A stretch of DNA of 64,000 nucleotides from Corallium rubrum (taxonomy: Eukaryota; Cnidaria; Anthozoa; Scleralcyonacea; Coralliidae), in contig OZ035997.1 of NCBI GenBank assembly GCA_964035015.1, positions 60,963,785 to 61,027,784 on the forward strand. Direction: 5' to 3'. The translations under genes and the position numbers were made by a program. A model generated the notes under the pieces. It was not told the DNA's origin. It did no database searches and was given only the letters and a program-made list of their open reading frames with translations. Below are positions 10,201 to 19,600 of this stretch, piece by piece (position 1 is the stretch's first letter; each line of letters starts with the position of its first letter).

Positions 10201-10309
10201 GATGTATAAGAAATTAGCTACAAGGAAGAGAGGTGGCAGACCGAAAGCTAGTCGTGATTGCAGAAGTAATTTAAGCAAGTATAGTCGCACAAGGGAAACT
10301 AGATTGTAG
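7211..10309 (+). CDS. SMB-domain family B GPCR, copy 1 (intact)
   Basis: A single-exon 1,032-codon receptor. The likely start is Met9 (7235): a hydrophobic stretch (about residues 19-35) then acts as signal peptide. Residues 173-212 form a somatomedin-B domain with cysteines at 173, 177, 192, 194, 198, 204, 205 and 212, the same spacing as in vitronectin. A long Cys-rich, glycosylatable ectodomain with CSYCWNVS follows. Seven helices span about 738-990; family B marks are LPGKN after TM1, C800 at TM3, CW at 885-886 in ECL2 and MGFSWLFG in TM6. No canonical GPS cleavage motif is visible, so it resembles Methuselah-type rather than cleaved adhesion receptors. The tail is short and basic. Presumably it signals through G proteins at the cell surface; the ligand is unknown. 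Copy 1 represents a subtype (EDYRRYS, PPWIRP loop) distinct from copies 2-6. Confidence 0.85.
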   Translation: MVFCSRWNMKVFNNTAMRNFVTLFQLVLILSLSFGETRTSRRLVDNVERKRYSATVEGFLYGSFKRSKVLNTTRRTATSWNDFWLRATTSSRNRNNLNTEHEIVLHYSKGETTKGKEIDSQHYRSPLIVSRRNEVEGVKQMNIKLRAARNLDDHEENKTDEPVLPVCPAEVSCHANCWSRFNKPSTNQRLKCHCDPYCNFFNDCCADNERYCGKGQLVSDPIDQNLFSCAWLSNIKNIEKVWFVSKCPENFEPKELSLKCQNVPERLSGHDIRSNIPVIGENNVLFRNEYCARCNRVKVLEYFGLTISCSVLPPSSITTIEGMVAFALKFCEPGSIAIFKKKHQRAHNCNTKFRIVRSCPEKHIYQHDCTNGPVGLVEDYRRYSIIYRNIWCSYCWNVSKKELHCSFFRTPPWIRPRTRSGGISITPSLSLAMDLSSDNRHSSRLEVLCPNYDPYLELCRAPLDVIPPVEDFLDKYLVVIWLKTEDPNFSITTANFLSSLKTVFNINSSQVSNISVTKYMSYKKYPIIYLYSLVSFELSLTNEETLRLAKENRTKIIDTQQSNLFPLKNGSWSFPLRNLLVFSREFDIVIYSNDTLRNATFTVFKTSSRQLACIRKRTYPPGDYTKLENDQYFIKSTGKTFGKKKVFSESSNSKTRKTIFICEKVVFTNCEGERIVLKPEEYKKFMNLSILYNRTNVRYDFGEYDLENGAVMVCGHDLQLRDSKVPVENQDSTQLYLTYLTWIGFLISMISSFLVIQTYAIFSELRRLPGKNILSLAVSLFLVQLLWLSAVGRPRPALVCHVTAVVEHYLFLVSFVAMATIAYHTHSVFASKVVSRDESLASENKKFLMFSTIVWGFPAIFVIACAVIDDQDVYDIYVNDRLQICWFKTKEAQEYLFVLPVGLILAFNVIFFIRTVVVIQRQRSESSVLTALSRQRPRTMLWIYLKLSTLMGFSWLFGLMDVLIDSTQVFSYLVVIFASFQGLYMAVAFLCNKRILKMYKKLATRKRGGRPKASRDCRSNLSKYSRTRETRL

Positions 10310-10453
10310 TTGTGAGAGTATCATCATCTGTCTTGGTTATCTTTTGTAATCTGCATGAGTTCTAATATTTAAGAAACTGAAATCTCGTATAAAAAAGTAA
10401 AGTGCTGCCGCGTAGTGAGTATTTTGGATAGAGCAAGGTGAAAACGTGGAAAG

Positions 10454-10570
10454 CTGTTGAGATTTTTAGTTACGAAATACCGACGTTTCGAGCAGAGCCT
10501 TTTCTAAAGTGAAATGTGATGAAGGACTCCGCTCGAAACGTCAATGTTTCATTACTAAAAATCTCGGCAG
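10454..10570. repeat. 117-bp hairpin in receptor 3' flank (spacer 1)
   Basis: About 40-nt arms: CTGTTGAGATTTTTAG ... GACGTTTCGAGC on the left and GCTCGAAACGTC ... CTAAAAATCTCGGCAG on the right, with a short loop. It lies about 150 bp after the receptor stop. The arm motif also appears in the foldback element at 50438-50881. Confidence 0.75.
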
Positions 10571-10821
10571 TTCACCACCTTATCACTTTCCTGAATCCCC
10601 GTATTTATAACTTGAGAAAATTGAACAAATGCTCTAAGTCAAGACTTTCTGCTACATGTGATTTAAGTACGATAGTAACAACTGTAGTATTCACTAAAAT
10701 TGAAATAACCAAATACTCTAGCATATAAGTATGTACACCAATTCACATGCGTCTAAAGAAAATTGGATTGGCTCCAATTAATCGGATTGTGTGAATAGGC
10801 CTTTAAACCTATCTGAATTAA

Positions 10822-10915
10822 CCCTCTCAACCCTGAAATGCTTTTAGTGTTTTACTCTGGATAACGCCAAACGATTTTACTCGTCATTGTATGGAGGCCG
10901 CTCGGGTTGACAGGG
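10822..10915. mobile_element. TTAA MITE (spacer 1)
   Basis: Termini CCCTCTCAACCC and GGGTTGACAGGG, flanked by TTAA at 10818-10821 and 10916-10919. The core (TAACGCCAAACGATTTTACT) is nearly that of the element at 151-260. Confidence 0.75.
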
Positions 10916-12510
10916 TTAAAGACCTATAGGCACTTATCATGGTGCACGGCGCTTTGTTAGTTTTGATTGACCCAAGCAACCCGGATGCAAATGGCATAAA
11001 AGTGGTCCTCGTTTTACTATAATGTCGTCGCATGCGTTGGTCGGATTGTATTGGAAATAGAAGGCGAGGATAGCGAGAGTATTTGCTTAGCCAATAACCT
11101 CATCGAAACTCTAGAGGTAATAATCCTCTTGCTTTAGACACTAAACCCTGTAGACAGGTAAAAATGACTTTGTTCAACTTAATTAATAAATAGAATACAA
11201 TATTATCAACTAGTAGTTCGTTAATGCTTTTATATATTGCAAAGAGGTCAATAACCCCGTGTTATTATTAAGATTATAATGGATCAAATGCATCACAGTA
11301 ATGGACCTATTCGATCACCAATAGCGGCGCCATCTTGAATTCGCAGTGCTAGAAATGTGATCGCATAGTATTGAGACACAATGAAGTAAACATTTGGCTT
11401 TTCGAAAAATAACTGACTTTATAAAACGGTATATTTAGTCGAAAAAACGTGATGAAAATACAAATTCTCTCGAAATTCATCAACTACCAATCACATTTCT
11501 TCTACTAACACTAAGTTTCCACTGAGCAAGCGAAATGAAAATCGAAGCTGACAAGCCGAAACATGTTTTGCGTTTGTTTTGCCGAATTAAAGAGAGAAAA
11601 TTAAAAAAAAAACCTTTAAATAAGAAAGACTTAATTTTCGCTTAATGTTCTTTAAACCACACTCGACAAAACAAGATATGTTTAAATTTTACACATCCTA
11701 TTTCTCAAATGAAGTCGCACCATGAAAAATATTGTTCAGCTGATTAGTCCCGTAAGAAGCCTTGAGGGCAGCTTGCAGACTTAAAGGCCTTGGCAATATC
11801 ACTTTAATAAACTTGCATGATGTTTGATCATATATAATTTCAGCTATGTTGCTTCAATTAATCCAAAATGCGGTTATCATGACGTAGATTTCTAACTCCT
11901 TTTTAAATTCCACATCAAACATATTGAATTATCCACGCCGTTTGATTTCAGCAGAATTTTCCACGCACCTACAATGAAGGTTGGATTGCAAGAACACCTT
12001 CTTGTATACCCTGTCATAAACAATTGTCGCTTTGACTACTATGACGTTCTTCGTCCACTATCAATTGTTATCAGGAGATCTTTAAAGGGAACTGGCAATA
12101 CCCTAATACCAAATGGAAGATAACTCGTGGAACGGCAGTGGAAGGCATTTTACAACTTTTTCGTATATATATGTTTCTTCGTTTTCAAGATATTTCAATG
12201 ACCTGATAATAACTGATAATAATTTAAGAATATCTGGTGTGTTTACAGAATAATAATGAATAATTGAAATCCTAAGTGGAAACTCCTTAAAACTGTCATA
12301 CACGAACGCGACTATATTGAACTGAGACTAATAATTGTGACGTTCTCAGTCCAAAGTTAATTAAACGCTGTGGCCGACTAAAAGTAGTACCGAATGTCCG
12401 ACGGGAAGTTTCCGAACATTTCCGAGTACTTTGAAAATGGTGGACAAAACTTGTCTATTTTCAATCTCTAGCATGCAGTTTAGCTTTCTTATGTTCTCTT
12501 TGTTTTCTAA

Positions 12511-12755
12511 CGTCTGTATTCTAAAAGCTCACTCACACTCAATGAGTGGCCCCTCACACTCAATAAGTGCAACTCAACACTCAATAAGTCTCCATTCACC
12601 CTCGCTGAGTAGTGAGAATGAGACTACACTCACTCTCTAACCATTCAACTGAATGGTTAGAGAGTGAGTGTAGTCTCATACTCAGTGTGGGTCTTATTGA
12701 GTGTGAGGGGCCACTCATTGAGTGTGAGTGTGAATGAGCTTTTAGAATACAGGCG
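12511..12755. repeat. Long palindrome (spacer 1)
   Basis: The two arms of about 120 bp are near-perfect inverted copies, from GTATTCTAAAAGCTCACTCA to its complement, meeting at ACCATTCAACTGAATGGT. The arms are built from CACTCAATGAGTG / CACTCAATAAG blocks. Probably a foldback transposon carried along with the unit. His/Ser-rich frames across it are a by-product. Confidence 0.8.
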
Positions 12756-13089
12756 TAAGAAGCCAAAAGATAAATGAAACTAACGTAAATTCTTCTATCC
12801 TTCATTCTTACTTTAATCTCATGTAATCAAGTATTAAACTTAGTTTTAAATCCGCAAACATGCAAGACATCACGAGAAAAATTTTATCAATTATATGTAT
12901 CGAGTATATCTGAAAATACGTTAAGAGCAAACTGATCAAGTTTCAAACAGTTCAAATATTAAATAAACCTCCCATCTTGTTTGCTTGGCAACCGTTTTAG
13001 AAGTACATCCATTTACAGCATATGATCCAATTACGAGTGTTTTCGAAGATTCTTTCGAAGATTAAGTATTAGACTATGTGGAACAATGT

Positions 13090-13440
13090 GAAGGGTAAAG
13101 GACTAGGGGCTAACCATCCTTACTTGCAGGTAGCGGCTGAATTGCGAAGGACGCAGATCAACGTGGCCGTGTCGAGGCATATCAGAGGCGCTCCAGGCGG
13201 CCGCCATACGACACAGTTCAGACCACAGATCACAACTAAGATGTTATAGGTGTTGATTTTATGAAGGGATGAAAACCGGAGAACCCGACGAAAAACCCTC
13301 GAAGCACAGGAGAGCTAGATCAACTACAACTCTACTCACATGAGTTCCAAGCGCGACAACGGGGTCATTCCCAAGCGGTCACCCATCCAAGTACCAACCC
13401 CGTCTAACCGGGCTTAACGTTTTAGTGAGAGGCAGCGCGC
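13090..13440 (-). mobile_element. 5S rRNA-derived SINE (spacer 1)
   Basis: On the minus strand the element starts near 13440 with a 5S-like head of about 105 bp: GTTAAGC, then GGTTGGTACTTGGATGGGTG and ACCGCTTGGGAA match the 3' half of 5S rRNA including box C of the internal promoter. The body (TCGGGTTCTCCGGTTTTCAT) is a SINE-type sequence I associate with invertebrate genomes. A SINE3-like, pol III-transcribed retroposon is the best reading. Confidence 0.7.
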
Positions 13441-14320
13441 TAACACAGTTTTCTTTTTTTGACTATCCTAACGACCGAAAAAGATAATAGGTATAGGTTT
13501 TACACATATGGTCTCATATCTCTTAATGACGAAGTTGCACCATGCAAATATTGATCAGCTGATTATAGCCACGTAAGAATCCTTAAAGAAAGCTTACAAA
13601 CTTGAAGGCCTTCCTAATATCACTTTAATAAATGCGATGTCTAAGATCTATTTTAAGGGCCATTCAATTACGTGGGGCGAGTTAGCCTGACTCATCTGAT
13701 TGGGATCTTACTCTGGGTTTTAAGCTCGTCATAAACTAAATTTCCAAAAAGAATATTTCTTCTAATATTTACTATATAACAAACCCCCATTCAACTGACA
13801 CTAAAAGCTCATTTGTTATTATTCAAAAACTTTATTAAACAGGCACTAGGTCATATAGAAAGCATCGGTTAAAAAGCGATCAATTCATAAAATTTTGCAG
13901 GAAGCGCTATTAAGTAAATTATCTATTGTCTCCGATCAAAGCCTACTCTATTTTTGTGTACAGCTATTCTATTTCTACGCTCGAAGCGTCAGTATTTCGT
14001 TATCAAAACTATTCTTCGCAGTTCACCACCTTTTCACTTTCGTTTATTCACAATGAAGTATAGTTTCGTTATATTCTTCAGTATACCCACATGAAAATAT
14101 GCCTGTATTATACAGCTTCTTTTAACAGTTGATTTTGGACGGAGAAGTTCAAGTTCAAGTTTTATTCACATTAGAAGGAGAAACTATTTACAAGAGAGGA
14201 TTCATTAGTCATTATAGTCAAGAGTGATATTGAAGACTTTTATGCATATCTTTAAACACTTCAAATATTCTTGCCTAGGTGCAACTTATTTAAGAAACAC
14301 GATGTGTAATATCGAAACAT

Positions 14321-16630
14321 ATGGTATTTTGCTGCCGTTGGAACATGAAGGTTTTTAAAAACACTGCTCTGACAAACTGCGTTACATTGTGCCAACTAGT
14401 CTTAATACTTAGTTTCTCATGTGGTGAAACCCGAACTTCAAGGCGTCTGGTGGACAACATCGAAAGAAACAGATATAGCCCAACTGTTGAGGGTTTTTTG
14501 TATTCTTTTAAGCGAAGTAAAGCGAGAACTGCAACGGCATGGAATGATTTCTGGTTACGAGCGACAGCTAGTACGAAGAAAAACAATTTAAATACAGATT
14601 ATGAAATTGTTTTGCATTATTCAAAGGGTGAAACAACCAAAGGAAAAGAGATAGACAACAAGCACTATCCATTACTGGAAAATTCGGCGAGTAATCCGAA
14701 TCGTTCACCATTGATAGTAAACGGTCGCAACGAATTCCAAGGAGAGAAACAAATGAACATTAAGCTAAGGCCTGCAAGAAGTGTCCATGATCATGAAGAC
14801 AATAAGACAGACGAACCAGTCCTATCTGTATGTCCTGCAGAAGTGTCGTGCCGTGCTAATTGTTGGAGTCGTTTCAACAAACCCGCATCTAACCGAACAC
14901 TTAAATGTCATTGCGATCCTTACTGCAACTTCTTTAACGATTGTTGTGCCGACAATGAACGATATTGTGGGAAGGGACAGTCGGTTTCTGATCCGATAGG
15001 TCAAAAACTGTTTTCTTGCGCTTATCTATCTAGTATGCAAAATGACGTTTGGTTTGTGAGCAAATGTCCTGATAACTTCCAACCTAAGGAATTATCCTTA
15101 AAGTGTCAAAATATTCCAAGGCGATTGAGTGGACACGACATTCGTAGTCACGTTCCTGTGATTGGCGAAAATAATGTGTTATTCCGAAATGAATATTGCG
15201 CACGCTGTAATCGTGTTAAAGTGCTAGAATACTTTGGTCTTAATATTTCCTGTTCCGTCCTGCCACCTTCATTCATAACTACAATCGAAGGAATGGTAGC
15301 GTTCGCTTTGAAATTTTGTCAACCTAGGAGCATTGCTATTTTTAGAAAGAACCATCAACGTGTGCATAATTGTTTACCGCCTTTTTCAAACAAAAAATTT
15401 AAGGTTGTGCGATCCTGTCCAGGAGAACATATATACCAACACAATTGCACCAATGGTCCCGTCGGGCTCGTCGAAGACCGTGGCGGAGATTCCATAAGAT
15501 ACAGAAACATCTGGTGTAGTTATTGTTGGAATGTATCAAAAGAGGACCTACATTGTAGTTTCTTTAACACGCGTCAGGAGGATGGAGGGCTTGGTGGGAA
15601 TCCACATGTTTTTCCAACTCCACCCCTGTCTCTTGCAATGGATATTTCGAGTGATAACCGGCATAGTTGGCACCTGGAAGTTTCATGTCCCAACTACGAC
15701 CCTTACCTTGAATTATGCCGGGCTCCTCTTGATGTCATACCGCCAGTGGACGATTTTCTCGATAAATATCTAGTCGTAGTGTGGCTCAAGACTGAACACC
15801 CAAATTTCGTTATTACTACTGGAAAGTTCTTGTCTTCTCTGAAAACTGTTTTTAATATCAATAGTTCGCAAGTGTCGAACATAAAAGTTTCCAACTGCTT
15901 TAGCGAATATCTGAGAACCTACTTGTACTCCTTGGTTAGTTATGAGTTGTCTCTGACAAGCGAGGAAACATTGCGTTTAGCAAAAGAAAACGGAACTAAA
16001 ATAATTGACACTCAACAGTCCAACTTATTTTCTCTAAAGAACGGATCTTCGAGTATCCCAGAAACCTCTTGTTTTTCTCTCGAGAATTTAACATAGTTAT
16101 ATACTCGAGTGATATTCCCAGGATATTCACAGTATTTAAAACCTCGTCTCGTCAACTGGCGTGCATTCGAAAACGGACATATCTTCCCGGTGATTATACT
16201 AAACTAGAAAACGACCAATATTTTATCAAATCGACAGGGAAAACATTCGGTAAAAAGGAAGTGTTTTCCGAGTCTAGTAACTCAAAGGCCCGAAAAACTA
16301 TTTTTATTTGCGAAAAGGTTGTTTTTACGAACTGCGAAGGAAAACGAATCGTCCTAAAGCCTGAAGAATACATAAAGTTTAGGAATCTCAGCATATTATA
16401 TAACAGAACAAACGTAAGGTATGATTTCGGGGAGTATGATTTAGAAAGTGGAGCGGTCCTGGTGTGTGGGCACGATTTCCAGCTGCGTGATTCGAAAGTC
16501 CCAGTAGAAATTCAAAACGGTACACAACTGTATCTAACGTATTTAACATGGATTGGGTTTCTTATATCCATGATCTCTTTATTTCTTGTCATTCAAACCT
16601 ACGCTATTTTCTCCGAACTTCGTCGTCTTC
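14321..16630 (+). pseudogene. SMB-domain GPCR copy 2, 5' part (broken)
   Basis: Encodes signal peptide, SMB domain and ectodomain almost identical to copy 3. A 4-bp deletion at 16060/16061 (CCCAGAAACC against CCCACTTAGAAACC in the other copies) shifts the frame and ends translation at 16096. The original frame resumes at 16069 and runs through TM1, where the retrotransposon inserts after 16630 in the TM1-TM2 linker (SELRRL). Two independent lesions make this a clear pseudogene; how recent they are is suggested by near-identity to copy 3 elsewhere. Confidence 0.9.
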
Positions 16631-19600
16631 ATTCGTGCGCGTGCATTAATTGTGACTGAACGTGAAATCAAGATGGCTGGTCATGCTCTCTTTGCTCTCT
16701 GGCTATTTTTCAGTTTGTTTACTTGGTTTCCGTCTGTAAACAACTCAAATAGTAACTCCCTGAGTTGGTGGAACCAACTGAATTTTAACCGTCGCTACTG
16801 TCTAATCCAAGATTATAAAATTCGAAATTTAAATCGCTATGTTCGCTTTCGATCTAGAAGTTATTCTCGTCAGAGATCAAGCTACTATAACAATTCCTGT
16901 GCCACTAGACAGCTATTACTATTGAAACTCTCTGGAGATGTAGAATCTAATCCAGGCCCAATACTGAAGGGGTCATCGAACTCGAATAGAAACTCTGGTA
17001 AATCGCGTTGTGCGAGCTGTCTTAAACTCACAAGAATAAATCAAGATAGCATCCAATGTTCTTCTTGTTTCGAAAAGTTTCATCTAAAATGTACGGGAAT
17101 GACTGCAACAGAACTTCTCTCTTTCCGAGAGCTTTCACAAAGAATATGGTACTGCACTCCTTGTAGCCTGCCGCAGTTTTCTGATAGCTTTTTCAGCGAG
17201 TCCTTCGAACAAAGCTCTACAAGTACTGATCTGACGACTCAACTGAGTTACTCTGCAAGTCCTGTGACTTTACCCACTGACTGGTTTAACATTCATATAA
17301 ACGACTACTTCAAAAATAATGTTAAGATTGCTCATCTTAATATCAACAGCATTTTTAACAAAATAGACGAGGTACTTGATTTATTAAATAAATGTCAGTT
17401 TGACATATTGTTTATCGCCGAAACCAAGATCGATGACTCAGTACCAAATTCATTTCTCGCCCACCCGCAATACCGTGTTCTACGCCAGGATAGGAAGAAG
17501 GGTGCTGGTGGTATATTAGTGTACGTGCGATCCAATATTAGAGTTTATCGGCGAAAAAAGTTGGAACCGGTTGCAATTGAATCGATATGTCTAGACGTTA
17601 AGGGTTGTGGTGACTCCTGGTTCTTAGTGTGCGCGTGCTACCGTTCACCAAGTAAATGCAAAATCACCGAATTTGTTTCGTCGTGTTCTGCTGCAGCCGA
17701 ACAAATGTATGCCAAACGAAAGGAAATAATATTTATTGGAGATTTCAACATGAACATGCTAACGGATACTGATAATAGTCAAGGACCTGATAAGAATTTG
17801 TCTAGTTTTTGCGATCAATTTTGTTTGTCTAATACAATCGAGGAACCAACTCGAGTGACAGCTTCAACAAAAACCTTGCTAGACGTCATTCTCGTTTCAC
17901 ACCCTGATCGATTTGCTTCAAGCGGTACATTACAGCTTGGAATCAGCGATCATGACTTAGTTTTCATTGTCAGGAAGCAAAAACTACCAAAGCCCAAGGC
18001 ACGAATTATCGAATACAGGTCATTTAAGAAACTTGACCAGGCATCTTTTCTATCAGATCTCAGAAACATCCCATGGGATAATGCCTACTCCTTTGAAAAC
18101 ATTGATGACATTTGGCCCCACTGGGCGAACTTGCTGACGGAAGTGGTTAATAAACACGTCCCGATTAAGCGTACGCGTTTACGATTCAATCAACTACCCT
18201 GGATTAACCCAAATATTCAAAAAGAAATGCGTTTGAGGAACCGCCTATATAAAAAATTCCGGTGTACTCGCGATAATGAAAATTGGAACATCTACAAAAT
18301 TCAAAGAAACAAAGTAACAGCTATGAAAAGACAGAATATTAAAAACTATTGTTTTGACGCGGCGACTGACCCATCACCCAGTTCTGTTGGATCATTCTGG
18401 AAAAAAATGAAACCATTACTACCCGGTGGCAAGACAAATACTAGTGCTAACAATATCCACCTGATTGAAGATGGAAAAGTTGTCTCTGATCCTAGTACGG
18501 TTTTTAATGAATACTTTTCGACTCCAGTTATCAGTGAGCCTGTATTGAGTCTGTCTGTGGAGAATTTTGAATGTCACCCAAGTGTTGCATCAATCAGAAG
18601 TAAATGTTTCAATCTGGATATGTCGTTTGAGCCAGTCAGCTCTGACTACGTAGGCAACCTTCTGGCTGGCCTGAATATAAAAAAATCATGTGGCCCCGAT
18701 GGTTTTTCACCAAAGATACTCAAGATTGCTGCACCGGTTATTGTTTTCCCACTGACGAAGTTGTTCAACTACTGTATTGAGTCTTCCCAGTGGCCTAAGC
18801 AGTGGAAATTAAGTAACGTATCACCTGCATACAAGAAAGAAGAAGAGACGATTAAATTGAACTACCGCCCGATTAGTATCCTGTCTACCATACCCAAATT
18901 GTTCGAGAAAGTGAAGTATGATCAACTATATATTAAATTCTCATCTATCTTCTCGGATAATATGTCCGGCTTTCTCCGCGGCCACTCTTGCTGCACTGCA
19001 TTATTAAAATTAACTGATGATTGGCGCTCGGATCCTGATCAGAGAAAGGACATTGGCATCGTGGCTGTTGACTTATCAAAAGCATTTGATTCGATTTGTC
19101 ACAATCTACTCTTGGCAAAACTGAAAGCATATGGCTTACGGGATTCTGCTGTTAGTTTGATTCAGTCGTATCTATCACATAGACATCAACGGGTCAAATG
19201 TAATGGAGTCTACTCAGACTGGCTACCAGTTCGCTGTGGTGTACCTCAAGGTAGTCTGTTAGGTCCATTGCTCTTCAACATATTTATTAACGACGTCAGT
19301 GACTCAGTCAATATCTCTTCATTACGACTTTATGCGGACGACACTACTCAGTATACGGCTAACGCGTGCCCCACATCTCTCCAATTTACAGTTAACCAGG
19401 ACGTAAAAATATTGAGCGACTGGTTTAATGAGAACTTCTTGCAAGTTAACGCTTCCAAGACACAGGCTATGACTTTGGGTAAATCGTTACACAATTATGA
19501 GTTTTCCATTGGCGCAAAGAAGATTGAGATTGAGCCAACACTCAAGATACTTGGTGTAACCCTGGATAAGACGCTATCGTACAAGCCCCACGTCACCAAC

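Larger units (their letters stand above)
10310..14320. repeat. Spacer 1 of the 7.1-kb tandem unit
   Basis: This 4-kb spacer has no convincing gene. In order it contains the stem-loop with ACGTTTCGAGC, a TTAA MITE, about 1 kb of AT-rich sequence, the long palindrome, the 5S-derived SINE and the conserved 5' flank of the next receptor. The same order recurs after copies 2-5. Confidence 0.8.

Noticed and set aside
12103-12303. A ~65-codon minus-strand frame conserved in five spacers (MYDSFKEFPLRIS)
   Set aside because: Conservation is no greater than in the surrounding non-coding spacer and it is absent from units 1 and 7; no splice or promoter signals support it.
12431-12805. His/Ser-rich small proteins (AHSHSMSGPSHS type) in each spacer
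   Set aside because: They are translations of the CACTCA/TGAGTG palindrome arms in both directions; composition comes from the repeat.
13335-13440. A true 5S rRNA gene
   Set aside because: Only the second half of 5S is well matched, the first half is unrelated, and it is fused to a SINE body.
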